A stretch of 64,000 nt of DNA, taken from Gloeopeniophorella convolvens (lineage: Eukaryota; Basidiomycota; Agaricomycetes; Russulales). The position numbers were made by a program, and so were the translations under genes. The stretch covers positions 62,001 to 126,000 of the forward strand of contig WTXD01000055.1 of assembly GCA_022496205.1 (NCBI GenBank), in the 5' to 3' direction. Positions 44,246 to 56,495 of this stretch are shown here, in pieces. Under the pieces are notes generated by a model. The model was given only the letters and a program-made list of their open reading frames with translations. It was not told the DNA's origin and did not search any database. Position 1 is the first letter of the stretch, and each line of letters begins with the position of its first letter.

Positions 44246-44288
44246 GCTTTATAATTACATAATTTACATTCACACGCTGCGAGCCAAC

Positions 44289-47200
44289 TCAGGCTCCGTA
44301 ATGGACGAAATTTACCCATCGCTCCAACGTGACGCCTCTCTTCTTCCTCAACCTCTGCACTGCATGCTGAAGCGCTCTAGCGGATCTCTCCCCAACAGGT
44401 ACCCTGGCATCCCACTCCGGCGCGAGCAAGTGCTGGTAGAAGTGCTTGGCCAGGTCCTTCCCGTCCGCGTCCGCCATCGCCCACATCGTGCCAACGACAC
44501 TGCGGAAGCCGCAGTACTGCATCGCCGCAGCGAGGTGCAGCGCCTCGTCCGGGTGTTCCGTGTCCGTGAGCTCAGCAGTGTGGCACGCGGAGAGGAAGGC
44601 GAGCTCGGCGTGCGGGAGCCGCGAGCGCACTATGTCGAGCAGCGTGAGTCGGTCACCGCCATGTAGCAGGAACGATGCTTCGAACGGCCGGCCAGTCTCC
44701 AGCTCGCCGTGGCAGGTGAAATGGGCGAGCGAATGCTTCTGCAAGCCCTCGAGGACGGTGGCGCGTGTCGCTTTTGCGGAGATGAGACTGGCTACTGGGA
44801 TCTTGATGGACTTGACTGTCTTGATCTCTCCGTACGCTCCCAAAAGGGATTCGTCCGGTTGGCCGACCAATAATAGTGACGGTGTCTGAGTCGAATCCCG
44901 CTTAGCACCGGCGCGGGACTGGATGAGCGCGTCGAGCGTCGGGGTATAGGAGCATACGTAGTAATCTGAGAAATAGAATTTGCGCTCGTCCCAGGTCGAC
45001 ATGAAGGGCCCATGGCATGGAGAGGGAGTGAGCAGAAGACAGAGGTCGGGTACCACCAGACACGCGAATGCTCCTCGATACCCAGCTCTTGGAGCCTGTT
45101 GAACACCGGAAGGCCAACAAGTTCGCCGAGTCCTGAGAGCACGGCGCGCAGTGCGCGCTCATATTCGCCCGAGTCCAAACCATATTTCTCACGCATCTGG
45201 ACGATGAAATTCGTCCATATGATTGCATGCGAGTAAAAGTCGGGTGGGGTAGGAACATGAGATGGAGGTGCGTTGTGGAGGACTATGAGGATGTCACAGC
45301 GCCAGGAACAGTGATTTATGATGACGATTGGCCCCTCTGATGCTGCTTGCTGGAGATTGTGAAACGACGCCTTGGTCAAGAAGCTTTCGAAGCCTGGAAG
45401 AGCGCGAATTCGTGAGAGGATAGTCTGGCGCTCATGCAACAGCCTGCGCTGTTCTTCGAAGATGAGGGCAAACGGGTCCGACGGGGCGGCTTTCCGACGG
45501 TCTCCAATGGGGTGAGCGCCTGCCATGGGATCTTGACCGAGGCTGGAGGACGTAGTCACTGATTCTAGGTCTTTACAGACAGCCACGTAGCTTTCTGCGA
45601 GGGAAGGGTTGACGGCGCGTAGTCGGTCCACGGAAGTACGAAGTCCACGCATTTCGGACCACAATAAAGACCTCCCTTGTTCGAGAGTCTCGACTGCCTG
45701 CTCCAACTGCCCGATCGCGATCTGGTAGGACGCGTAATCCAATGGCATGCGTGTAACGTGAGTCCCATCCAACGTTGCATTTCCCATGGCAGTATTCTGT
45801 ATTTGAAGCGTCGGCGCTGAACTTGTGAACTCTTGCATAGCGGACATGGCGCATTGGTACGCCCGGGAGGTAGAGGGGTGGTGGTGCTGCCGCGCGATAG
45901 CCGCCCATCTGCACGCGGAGGGATATAGATGGACTACACCTGCCAAGGGCTCGCTGCTGCTGAAAGCCGCGTCGTATGTCGCCATGGACTCTTCCAGGTC
46001 GGCTGGATCGTCGGCATGCCAGAAGCGCAACGCCAAAGAGAAGGCCAGTTCGCACAAAAGCCCAGAAGGCTGGGATGACCCGAAACGACGGTGGACTTGT
46101 GCTTTTCGAAAGAGTCGGATGGAATCGTCGATATCCTCTACTCGTCCGCTGATCGAATACAATAACTGGAACTTTGATGCCAGGGTCGCGAGAAGGCCAT
46201 CCTGGTGTGAAAGCGTAGGTGATACAGGTGCGAGTGCCGATTGGATGTACTCAAGCCTCTCGCGAAGATCCAGCGAATCGTTTCCACGTGTATATTCGAG
46301 ATCATAAAGGTCCAGTAGGTGTGAGATGTTCATGGTATACTCGGGGTGGTTAGGCGAAGTCTTATCAAGCCACCCGCAAACAACTTGTATCTCGAAATTC
46401 AAAGCCGTCGTCGACCTTTTTGCACGTAGGAGAGCCAGGGTATGGCCCATCGGTCCGCCGTTGGTGCTGGAGATTGGCTGGAGTTCTTGAGAACTTAGCC
46501 TGATAGCTTCCGCGTAGTAGGCGTCTGCCTCCTGCAAGCACTCCGGATGACCAAAGCGCTGGAAGCGCCGCCGCAAAACATTCGCTAGGCCGTAGAGGAG
46601 CCAAACGCGATCCTTCTTCGCGAGGGAGTTGAATTGAAGAAGCGTGCGGCTCACGGAGATCGCAGATTCATCAATGCTCAATATGTCATCTGTGAAATCA
46701 CCGGTTGACACGACCAATGAAAGGAGCTCCGGGTAGTCACGATATGACAGGAGAGGAAGGTTGTCTTGCATCAATGTGGTCGCTTCCCGATGACACCCAA
46801 CCTCCGCACCGGCGAAGCAGTGATTGAGGGCTAATGCTAACATGATGGAAAGAGCTGGACGGCCAGATGAGTGGGAAAGTGTGCATGCGCTGCGGAGATG
46901 CTTGGCCAAATCTTCGGCCAGTGCTGGTTGGAGGAGTGGGTCTTGACAAAAACAGACAGTTTCTACTAGAGCGTGGAGGAGATCAATTTCGTATTTCCCT
47001 AAAGGGTAGCTAGGGGAACAGTCGGTATAGAGGGCGAGTAAGGTCTTCGCGTACTCCACTTCGGTAGCAAGGCCTAACTCCTTTTGAGCTCTCAGCGCTT
47101 TGATGAGCATCGATAAAATCGTAGAACGCTGAACTTTAGCAAGCTCGGGTAACGAGGTGCTTAGAAGATAGTTGGATAATCTGATAACGGAATTCAGATC

Positions 47201-47700
47201 GATGGGCTGTCTGGTGAGGAAGTATCTGTAATCAAGTGCTTTTAAAAGTTCAGAAAGCGCAGAGACAACGACGTCGAGTTCTGTGTCCGTAGCAGGAAAG
47301 GGGAAGGGAAGGATGATAGTTTCTGTGGCGTGCAAGATAGCGTCGTCGACAGCCTGGACCTGAACCAGAGTGCCGCCGTTGAATGTGGTATTTGAAGCGG
47401 AGATCTCGTGCAACTCGCCGCAAGTGAGAGTGGAGAGAACGAAGACGCGCAGGAAATGGGGCCGAGGGACAGCGGCAAGGAGTTTCTTGCCTTCAATGAC
47501 CCAGCCGCTAGGAAGCTGCCGGCCGCCAGCTACCCGCAACGCAGAGCGCAGAGGCATAAGTATTGTGGTGCAGTAGCTGGTGGACAACTCACCAATAGCC
47601 TGAAGATAAACCTCCTCCCATTCATGGTAAGCCCGTATGAGCCATTGAGCTGAACTTGGAGTTTAGTGGGTTGACGGCTCCGAATATCGATGTAGAGTTA
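44289..47700 (-). CDS. CHAT-domain protein with TPR-like region, frameshifted
   Basis: About 1100 codons. The N-terminal part (LYIDIRSRQPTKLQVQLNGS to RRFIFRLL at about 47600-47700, then LRVAGGRQLPSGWV) is followed by a long helical TPR-like region (for example LLYGLANVLRRRFQRFGHPE and LEQAVETLEQGRSLLWSEM) and a CHAT (caspase HetF associated with TPRs) domain. The CHAT motifs are HFTCHGELE (catalytic His) and ELAFLSACHTAEL (catalytic Cys), then GFRSVVGTMWAM and the end ERWVNFVHYG. The frame breaks near 45003: after LPLHAMGP one base is missing, and the catalytic part continues in the next frame (FMSTWDERKFYFSDYY). As written the product would stop at 44792 without the His and Cys. No intron can bridge it. 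Either a pseudogene or a base missed in a C run. A relic lies at 670-912. Confidence 0.75.
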
Positions 47701-48558
47701 CTTGGGATTTTCACTGCCATATGTTTCCTGCGTCTGTAAGAATGGGGTGACCTATCCTCGGTGGGACAAAGAGGATGAGGGCAGGCTGGGTCTGAGAGAC
47801 ACCTGGGGACGATGCGACAGGAAAGCAGTGGGTAAAAGAGAAAGGAGCTGGTGGTATCAGGAGAAAGATACAGCCCTTCTGGGCGTGGTTTGAAGATGCG
47901 TCAACATTGGGTAGCTGCATCACATGTGAAGACATTCAACGTGTATACCCATCCCAGGGCGTGGTCTGAGGTCAAAAGTACCACCAAAAGCAGAACCTCG
48001 ACATTCTCAATGCGGACATTGGGCGCAGAAGTGATGAGGGCAGTGGGTAATTGAAGTCTCGTAGCTTGTATTCACCACGAGTCGATTCGGTTCATGTGTG
48101 CATGTGAGATGTTGGCAGACGGTCACGGCAGAGCCACAAAAATCTCGGAACTGGTTGGCTCGCTCGATTGGCTCGCGGAAACTTGACATATGACTAATGC
48201 TTTCCCACATCATACGGACGGGTCCCACACTCCAACCGTCACGGTCTCACTCTCTTCGGAGGTCAAGAATGGCATGCAGCCAACGCACTCATTGCGCTCT
48301 GGGTACAATATTCCGGTGTGAAGGATGCCTTTATGACGCAGTCAGAGACTCCATCGAGCGCTGCTGATACACGAGGGCGCTCCCAGGTTAGTCGGATCTC
48401 AGCTGTGTGCACGCGGGGTGCAATAGACCGTACTGCCATACACTGCTAATCATTATGTCGTCAAGAGGGGCTAGAGAAAGAAACATGTATGGAGGACGAG
48501 TTACCACCGGCCACCTGTGCGCCCTCGGACGCACATCCCAGGCTAAGCGATACCAATC
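47701..48558. other. Intergenic region
   Basis: This is the 5' side of the CHAT gene (the first exon may extend a little into it) and the 3' side of the next gene. No motif-bearing frame is seen. Confidence 0.35.
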
Positions 48559-49725
48559 TTACACCGCATGGGCCCGCTCGGGTTCGGTGACCTCCTTCAC
48601 ATCGGCAAACGGCCCATCAACGTTCTTCGTCTCCTGGATCGGCATGGCAGACGTCCGTCTTGCGAATATCACATCCGTCGCGGCACGAGTTGCGCTGCGC
48701 CGCCTGACGCGCGCGCGCCAGAGAGCGAGAACGACGCCGAGCGCAATCAGGGCGAGTCCACCCACAACACCACCGACGATTGCTGCGACGTGCGAATGCG
48801 AGCTCGACTCCCCAAGCTGCTGAGATGACAAGCCCGGCACTTTCGTCTGCGTGCTCGTGGGCACCGGCGGCGCCGCAAGTGTCCCTGCTTCGCTCGGGAT
48901 CGCCTCCATGGGGTCTGTGTCGTCACGTGGTCGGGCGTGAGTAAGAGAGTGGCTCGACTGCCGGGCAACAGTGGGCAACTCACCGCCAACGCGGAAGGCC
49001 AGCAGGGGATCCCAAGTGCCAGTTTCCTGTAGGCCAATTCAGCCCGCGAGATAAATTGATCAATCATAGCCGCTCACGGTTACGTTGATGAACGCCCATG
49101 CAGGGACGCGCGTTCCAGATGGAATTAGGTTTGAGAACCTGCGCGGTCGATTGGATCGGTAAGCACTATTTTTAGCTGCCCGGCAGACAGGACTGACGTC
49201 GTTGGGGGGTCAATCGCCGTGCAATTCTGTGTCCATTGTTCCCACCTCGAGTCGTTGCTATAGTCAACACATAGAAAGTAGGCGGCGAGATATGGCTCAC
49301 GAGATCCATTCGGCATTCTGGCATGCATCACAGGCACTCATCAGCGAGTACACGACTGTGTTGCACTTGCACAGGTCGGAATTATCTCCAGAGCCATTCG
49401 GCCCTGTGTACGAATCGCCCTTGGGCAGTAACGGAATTTTGAACACTTCCGGTGTCTTGAGCCCAAGGAAATAGGACAACGAAAAGTCATGCTCACCTCC
49501 ATTATTGCAGACACCTTGCAAGGCCGCCGCGACAGCGCAGGGACCCTCACCAAAAGAATTGAACGTCTATGTGTAACGATAGTCAGAATAGCTGCAGCAA
49601 GAACGCAAGATAAAACGCACCCATGACAAAGTATTAGGGCAGATGGGATATGTCAGTTGGGCACTTGCTAGTCGTGAGGCAAACAAGGTGACGGATAAGA
49701 CTTGCAGGAGGGCGCCAAAAGTCAT
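48559..49725 (-). CDS. Secreted-side type I membrane protein, Cys-rich
   Basis: Seven exons. Exon 1 starts at 49725 with a signal peptide (MTFGALLQVLSVTLFASRLA, then SAQLTYPICP). The Cys-rich ectodomain reads TFNSFGEGPCAVAAALQGVC, CKCNTVVYSLMSACDACQNA, WEQWTQNC, FSNLIPSGTRVPAWAFINVT and ETGTWDPLLAFRVG. The last exon has a Ser/Thr/Pro linker, one membrane helix (VAAIVGGVVGGLALIALGVV) and a basic tail (RARVRRR) that places the C-terminus in the cytosol, stopping at 48559. All joins keep frame. The pattern CxCNTVxYxLxSACxxCQ recurs in many uncharacterised Agaricomycete surface proteins; the role is unknown. A TATA-like box lies about 55 nt upstream. Confidence 0.78.
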
Positions 49726-51245
49726 CGTGCTTGCAGGGGGGCGAAAAAGGCTCCGGCGAGCCGTTTTGCCAACGGGGGGTTATAAGTGTGGGCGGCTGTT
49801 GGTACATTTGACTCCACATATCCGTCGTGCTGGGCGGTTGCGTTGATAACGTCTAGCGCTAAACGTCGGAACGTGACAGGATGTGGTGTAGCTGCTTTTG
49901 GCAATCAAGCTATCAGGGGCCTATGATCTTCCCTATTTGACGTCTTCCAGCGCGCCGCGGGCTGCCGCATGCAAACATACTGGGCAGTGCATGCGCCGAT
50001 ACAGCCATTCACCTGCCACCATGTATATGTATCATTGAGGGGTGACAGGGACAGCCGACGGATAACGCACGTATGGATATTTTTGGTTACAGGCTAGTGC
50101 TTGACCACCGTCGGCCTGGGGAAGCGTGGTCGTATCTTGAACAAGGCGTAGGACATCCCGGAGTGGGCGCAATGGGAGAGCGGCGGAAGTAGGCGTTGTT
50201 GTCAATGCGGCTCGGTAGAAAGGGTGCTCGAAGGGTTTTGCATGAAATCACCGACCTGGCAGCTTGCGGACTGAAGCAGCCGGGCCATGAGGCCGATGCC
50301 AAGCTTCGATAAAGGCGCTGAGATGGACGCACTTTAGGAAGTCGTTCATCGCGACGCGCCCACCAGCCATCACGGCCTTCCAACGCCGAAGCTACGCCTG
50401 CCATACCCGAGACTACACAGTCAACTGGAGCCAGATTCAATCGCCATGCGTGTGGTGAGACCTGCTTGTACAACCACAATCACATCCATCTAACCGAACG
50501 CCACGTCCTGCATGCAGGCACAGGACAGGGGCAACGAGGGCCTATCGAACGGAGGACATCAATCAAGCAAGACGGAAGCGACAGAGGAACGGACCAGAAA
50601 TGGTCAAGCCTGGATCACGGCTAAATTGACCGTGACACGCCGCCGACATGCATCACCTATGTGCCGTGGTATCGCCGCTGGAGGGCTAGGACGAACATGT
50701 CTGTTTCTGGAGACGGAGGTGGGTCGTAGACTTCGTTTTTAGGATCCCTTGTCTCCCTGCGCCAGGTCGATGAAAGCGAGTCGGGTACCGTTGGGAATTA
50801 GCGGATGCGCATCGCGATGTGGCCTCGTATTGTCGATGTGCTCGCCGAGCGAGGCTGGCGGAGCTGGTCGCACTGGTTTCTCTAGCTATTTGAAGAACTC
50901 AGACATCTGATAACGGATAATCGCAGTGACTTTCAAGAACTGAGGACTCGAAATTGTTGCAGTGGGCGGAGAGCTGCTGAGAGTGCAGGCTATACCGGGT
51001 GAGTCATTATTATGACGAACAGCGTGAGAAAATGCCACGTGGAACAAATATCAGGTCACATGATTGAAACGCGTGTAGGTGTGATCTCCGACCCGCCTTA
51101 ACAAGCTGCTTTCTCGCCGAAATTCGCCAGGCCGCCATTGACTTCGCTCATTGGCAGAAACAGATTAAATTTATACAATACATACATATTTTCTCCAGCT
51201 TCAAACATCCCTAAATTAACCCGGTTGTACAGCGCGTGCGCATTG
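49726..51245. other. Region without a supported gene
   Basis: One 130-codon minus-strand frame (50087-50479) has no motif, no splice support and no paralogue. The rest is short frames. The left end should contain the promoter of the Cys-rich membrane protein. Confidence 0.35.
49777..49786 (-). promoter_or_regulatory. TATA-like box of the Cys-rich membrane protein gene
   Basis: The minus strand reads cacttataac about 55 nt upstream of the ATG at 49725. Confidence 0.4.
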
Positions 51246-52483
51246 TCACAGCTTGGAGGCCAGTGGGACTCGAAAATCGGTATCGGCGGCGACATCGGAT
51301 AACAATACCCGCAGAGTTTCCTCAGGCTGGTCCCAGTGTGCCTTAAAAATGGTGTCATGAGATAAAATCTAGACCTAATGAGGTTTCGATCGCTCACAAA
51401 GTGGTTGGCACCGTGCAAGCGCACAATTGAATGATTCCTCGCACGCTTCCCGGAGGCGCGCGCCTCGGCGACCTCAGCCTCAAACGCCCAGCCGCTCACT
51501 ACGGTGAGCCACACCGAGCGGTCGCACCAGATGTACCTGAGTTCGATGTCGTCCCATGCGGAGCTACCTGGAGGGAAGAGCGTGGCGGCACGCAGACGTG
51601 CCCAGAGGCCATGTTGGACGCCGTTGCTCATGAGAAGCGCATCCGCACCCTCAGGATATGCGGGTTGTGCATATATGTTTCTCTTTATCTCCTCTGGAGA
51701 CATATCCAGGATGGAACGGCGCGGCACCAACACCGGATCACGCGGCGAGAGCGTGTCAAGCGTGTCCCCATGAGAAAAGTAGCTGGATACCCACGTCGCG
51801 AACGCGGTCGCCATCTGTACCGGATCCGTGATTCGTAGTGGGTTGTATCCGTCAAAGGGGATGGGGTAGCCTATGAGATGGGCAGGTGGATCTGGAAGAC
51901 TTACGTTAGCTCGGTATGTGGCGCGGACCTAAGGCACATGCTTACCATAGGCGATGAGCCTGCGCACATACCGATGCAGCTCAAGGCCATCCTCTGGGAA
52001 CGAAGAAGCGTGTGCGAGGAATGACGTGATCCAACACGTTCCGAGTGACCAACCTGCGAGAATGATGCTCTTCAAGGGCACATCTCCTGCGGAAACGAGG
52101 TGCCTGAGAAAGTCGTACAGCTCCCTTGCGCGCTCCTTCGCGAACTGCTCAATGCCGCTTGGGATTTCTGAAGGTTTTAAGAGTGCGAATTCCTCTTGAT
52201 TGAAGGGCGCTGAGCCGGGATATCCTCGCCGATTAATCAAAACGATACGCGCGCCAAATCGACCGGCTAAAGCCTCTAGCCGACTAAACACTCCTGCGAT
52301 AACAATGTCAACCATTGAAGTCAAGTACATGTCAGGCTCTGATAAGTACTCACCTGCTGTGAAGCTAAGGCCGTGAACCATCACGAGCGTAGGGTAACTT
52401 TCCCGGTCGGGGGCGGGGGTTGATGGAGCTCCCGTATCTCGAAACGCGAAGACCCCAGCCTTCTTCCACTCGTATGGAGGCAT
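51246..52483 (-). CDS. Alpha/beta hydrolase
   Basis: Four exons. Start MPPYEWKKAGVFAFRDTG; exon 1 ends in LVMVHGLSFTAG (HG of the oxyanion loop). Exon 2 reads VFSRLEALAGRFGARIVLIN, RRGYPGSAPF, then the nucleophile elbow GWSLGT (GxSxG). Exon 3 reads DPPAHLIGYPIPFDGYNPLR and ends RLHGANHF. Exon 4 reads AHWDQPEETLRVLL, so HGANHFAHWDQPE holds the catalytic His, and ends PLASKL at 51246. All joins keep frame. No signal peptide, so probably cytosolic. The acid residue was not fixed. The substrate is unknown; esterase, lipase or epoxide-hydrolase-like functions are possible. Confidence 0.85.
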
Positions 52484-52623
52484 GCTGATGGGTAAGTTGG
52501 GAAGGGATAAGTTAGAAAGCAGTCAGGACACACATAACTTTTATATCGAGCGCCACGATACGCCACTGCTACGGACATTAGGTACTTGCGGTCCCCACAA
52601 GCGCCTTTGGTCAACACTCGGCG

Positions 52624-53106
52624 TCAGCTGATAGTGGGTGCGACCTGAAGGCCTGGCCCGGACCAACTATCGAGTCCATGGGAACCATCCCATGGTGTAC
52701 TTCGCAGAAAAGACACAGAGGTATGGAATTGCAGACATTGGAGGGGCACGCCCAAGTTCGCGCCGACGACCCCTGAACGCAGAATTACATGCGCTTGGGA
52801 AGCCAAAGTCTTGTGAGCTTGCGGGACGTCATTTCCTAAAGCGCGACCAATCGGTGTACCAATCGGAGACGTATCGGACGGTTCGAATGGACAAGCACCT
52901 GATGCAGAAGCACGCGGGTTGAGGAATGAGAACGTAAGAATGGAAAACGGAAGATAGTGACTGACTCCGAGAATGACGTGCCGAAGCTGGTCTTTTGGGC
53001 TATATTTGCTCGGCATGTCAATTGGGATTTCGCTGAGTGGACTCAATATCTCTCTGCCATGCAAATGGTATCTGCTCATGGAGCCTTCATAGATAACTTT
53101 ATTCAA
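52624..53106 (-). CDS. Hypothetical protein, weak
   Basis: A 160-codon open frame (or 151 codons from the inner MSRYHLHGREILSPL) with no family match. It includes EIPIDMPSKYSPKDQLRHVI and a Ser/Pro-rich middle. It could be a single-exon gene, but the sequence after VILG looks less protein-like and may be intron or untranslated sequence. It lies between two better supported minus-strand genes. Confidence 0.25.
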   Translation of the reverse strand: MNKVIYEGSMSRYHLHGREILSPLSEIPIDMPSKYSPKDQLRHVILGVSHYLPFSILTFSFLNPRASASGACPFEPSDTSPIGTPIGRALGNDVPQAHKTLASQAHVILRSGVVGANLGVPLQCLQFHTSVSFLRSTPWDGSHGLDSWSGPGLQVAPTIS

Positions 53107-53155
53107 GATTCGCTAACGCTTACATGAAATTCCCACCGCGGCACATATCAGAAAG

Positions 53156-53769
53156 TTAGATAATCCTCGATTGGGTAAGTTGCAGTGCGCCGAGTTGAAT
53201 GATAAGGCTGACGGCCTTATTGACGATGTCAATGAAGTGTAACGCAGCATCCTTTGCCGCTTCAACGTCTGAATGAGGTTCGGTTGAGAGAGCCCGGGCG
53301 TCGCATACAGCCGCACACGTGTAGTTTTGGGATCCAGAGAAGGCCGGGAGTGCGTCACCGCGATCCCGCCGTACGCAGGCCAGTTTGATGCTCTGCCTCA
53401 CGGTTTGTAAGCCTGTAAAGAAACCGGATCAACTTGGTACAGATAAGGACGAGGAGGATGGCTATACCATCATGCAGGGTCAGCTGTACATCCCGTCTCC
53501 GCCAAGCGTTGAAAACGGGGAGGATTGCGTCACAGATCCGATGCATTGAGAAGCTGACCGCGCGCAGGCTGAGCACTTCAGGAACTTCTCCATACTGCCG
53601 GGACCAGACTCCCTCCAGCTGGTCGAGTCTTGACACGAGAGTGTCAACCATCGTCCGCACGGCACTGATGTCGTAGACCGGCTTCTCAGGGACACTGCAA
53701 AGAGATGATGAGCGATAACGACGAGAGATGGATGTCGAATACGAACACGTTCAGGAGGTAAGAAGACAT
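53156..53769 (-). CDS. Paired hypothetical protein M1
   Basis: Three exons. Exon 1: MSSYLLN, with a donor after aacgt. Exon 2: VPEKPVYDISAVRTMVDTLV, EVPEVLSLRAVSFSMHRICD, NAWRRRDVQLTLHDG. Exon 3: LQTVRQSIKLACVRRDRGDA, DVEAAKDAALHFIDIVNKAV, SLIIQL and the end SRII. The gene at 55449-56495 on the other strand has the same exons with matching phases, which fixes the splice sites. No membrane helix or signal is clear; the C-terminal block ...VNKAVSLIIQL is amphipathic. M1 is about 140 residues shorter than M2 because it lacks the Pro-rich insert. Family unknown. A TATA-like box (tgtataaag) lies near 53823-53831. Confidence 0.65.
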
Positions 53770-55448
53770 TTGAAAAGGGAAAACTACGAGTATCTGGCTG
53801 TAGAGTGGTGCCAACGACGCAGCTTTATACAGTTAGAAAGGCGTTGTGTCGGACTTGATCTGTGGCATTGATGAATGCGTCCACATCACAACACGTTTTC
53901 CGAAAACACTTGTGTGCCGCCAAACCAAGACACCAAATGACACTTGGCCAGACACACGGGTGGAGCCGTGCGAAGGATAGCCGAGCGAGCCTGCCACTGA
54001 ACCATGTTAAGGCTTCCTTTGGTGGGCATTACGCTTGCGAGTCTAAGACCAGAGGAGGCCGGGGCCAAGGCTTCGACGTTCCTATCTCTGCAGACTGAGT
54101 TGAACTAAGAATACAGTGGAGCTCATCTAGTCCCAAGTTGATTCCTACATGTCTCGATACGGAGGAACACGGGTCCTCCACCGCGGAGCCGAGCGTGGCT
54201 CGCAATCTCCGTCAGCATTCTTGCTCAGATGTCGCCGGGGTGCACCGCAGACTCGCTCGGTCCTGTTTGTTTCGACGCCATACGTGAAGTGAATGGAATA
54301 GGAGAAGCCAGTAACTGAGGCGACAGATGCAACGGGCTGGATGAGCCACGTTTGCTAGTCCTGACCAGCGTTCCTAGGTTTCGTCCCGTCCTGAAAGGGA
54401 CGAAAAGCTGACAACTGGGCCAACAACCCGGCTTGGAATAGTGCTCACAGGTGCTCACTTGGTGCTGACACAGAACCTCTATTTAGTGCAACTTGATTGT
54501 ACTGTAGTTGGATGGTGGACGGTGATGCAGGCTGACTCAATGCTCCGTGAACAAACAAAAAGCGAACCGGTTCAACCCGCCCTGGCCCGCCGCCGTTCCG
54601 GTTGTTGTTTCGCCGGAATTCACCCAGCCCATGCGCGCCTCGTGGGAATATCGGACGCGTGGGAGCATGTTACCTTTCACAGCAGCAGAAGCAGCCACGG
54701 CCGATGGCGCTGCCGCCAGCCACTTCCCGCACTGCATCAGCCTCGCCGCCACGCGCGCCGAACTTATTCTACGACGATTCTAAATGCAATCCTCTGAAGC
54801 TCTGGCTCATTCCAGTTTCCCTACCCCGGATTACGTCTTCTCCCCACGCTCGGCTCCCTAATACTAGGATCTCCAATTGGCAGTTGCATCCTTGGTTGTG
54901 TAGAAGTACGGACCCCAGACAGGCCCCGCAATTGCTAGAAGCTGAGCCAGGCTCGCTCTGCCCCATGGATGAGGTCGATTGATTCGCCTTCTTTCGGGTG
55001 ACTGGAGACTTCCATTTCTTATATTTGTGCCCTGGGATAGCTGCCACTACGCTATTGTCGCCCCCTTCCGTACAATCGTCGCGGGCCATAATCATCCTAT
55101 CATCAACTAGTTTCCCATCGTACGTCGAGGGCAGTTTACATCAAGAGCATATCTGCTGCAGACTGTGGGCCTTTGAGCAGCCCTAGAGATCGGGTTCCTT
55201 CTGACTTTCTCACAGAGCTCCACTAAGGTAGTTGACTGACTGGCAGAAACGCCGCGTGCGTGCCATGCGCTCTCCTCGAGGCCGGCATCCCACCCGGGGG
55301 TCTGGTCTCCGGAGGAATGCCTAGTTCTCGGCACCCAATGTATGGATTGCTGCAGATGAGCGTTCATCCTAATCATCCTACTTTTCTCAGTTATATTAGT
55401 ATATATAAAGCTATCTGGTCTATATTGGTGTTCCACTACCCTTCCAAC
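53770..55448. other. Shared upstream region of the divergent pair M1/M2
   Basis: About 1.7 kb between two divergent paralogous starts. TATA-like sequences lie near each start (about 53827 on the minus strand, about 55400 on the plus strand). A plus-strand frame at 54547-54783 and others have no motif and are not called. Confidence 0.4.
55398..55409 (+). promoter_or_regulatory. TATA-like box of gene M2
   Basis: gtatatataaag lies about 45 nt upstream of the ATG at 55449. Confidence 0.45.
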
Positions 55449-56495
55449 ATGCACATGCCCCTCCTGAGTTTGTATGTTTCATGGTTGCATAGCTGGCTTG
55501 ATCTCTGACAAAGCGTTTCAGCGTCCCAAATCTCGTTCGATACGACGTCCATGCCATCAGAACGTTGATCGAAAGCTTCGTTGTCCGGCTGAGAGAGATG
55601 GAAGTTGTCTGGGTCGACTATTCTGGGAACGCCCCTCAGGTCGTTAGCTTGCGTGCTATCATCTCTACTTTGGGCCGGGTCCTCGTCGAAGTTGAGGCTG
55701 AATTTAAGAGCTGGTCTCATGAAGATGTTCAAAGGTTTTTAAGGCACGGTGAGCGGTCATGCATCATGATTTGCTTTGACCTCCAAGGATCTTACTGGAT
55801 AGATATCAGGATTCTTTTACGTGAGGCAAAGAATCGTCACAGCATACAATAGATGGGAACGCGGGGACGAACCGGATGATTTCCTGGCCTTCTCTATCCC
55901 TTTTCACCCCGTCAGGTTTCCCAGTGGAGGCGGTGCTTCATCTACCCAAGTACCATCATCGTCAGCTTCTGCTTCGCGCACTGTCCATGCCACCTCCGGT
56001 GTTCGCTGCGGGTACTTGTCGTTCGATCCTACCAGCAATTCCACGGTACATGGTCATTCCTACTCCCAGCAAAGCTCATATAGCATGCGGAGCGATTCCA
56101 TTAATCTTCAATTCGCAGGCCAGGGGCAGCCCACGCAGAACCATGGTTTTGATGCGAATGCAGCGTACTACCCCCCTCCACCTGGACCACCTCCAGGACG
56201 CAACCACCCTCTCTCGCCAATGTCCCCGAGAATTGGGGGCGCCGCGCGGCCTCCTGTCCCGGGTCCATCCGGATACGCCTTGCCGCAAGAGAGTGCGTAT
56301 AATGCACAGCAATCTGCCAGTCCCAACACATTCCTCTATCCGATACCAGCGCGCTCGCAGGAACCGAGGCCCCCAGAGCGGACGGTTGTCCAGGCCCTTC
56401 CACCAGATGTCCTAATAGCGCAGGAGACTGCCGTTCACCTGCTCGAGATCATCAACAAGGCTGTGAGCCTTATTATCCAGCTGAATGCGCTCTGA
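55449..56495 (+). CDS. Paired hypothetical protein M2, Pro-rich
   Basis: Three exons. Exon 1: MHMPLLS. Exon 2: VPNLVRYDVHAIRTLIESFV, QVVSLRAIISTLGRVL, FKSWSHEDVQRFLRHG. Exon 3 starts after atatcag: FFYVRQRIVTAYNRWERGDE, DDFLAFS, then a Ser/Tyr/Pro-rich stretch with AAYYPPPPGPPPGRNHP and the end AVHLLEIINKAVSLIIQLNA. Each block lines up with M1 (53156-53769). The Pro-rich part between the shared N- and C-blocks is absent from M1 and could bind SH3 or WW domains. About 330 residues; function unknown. Confidence 0.7.
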
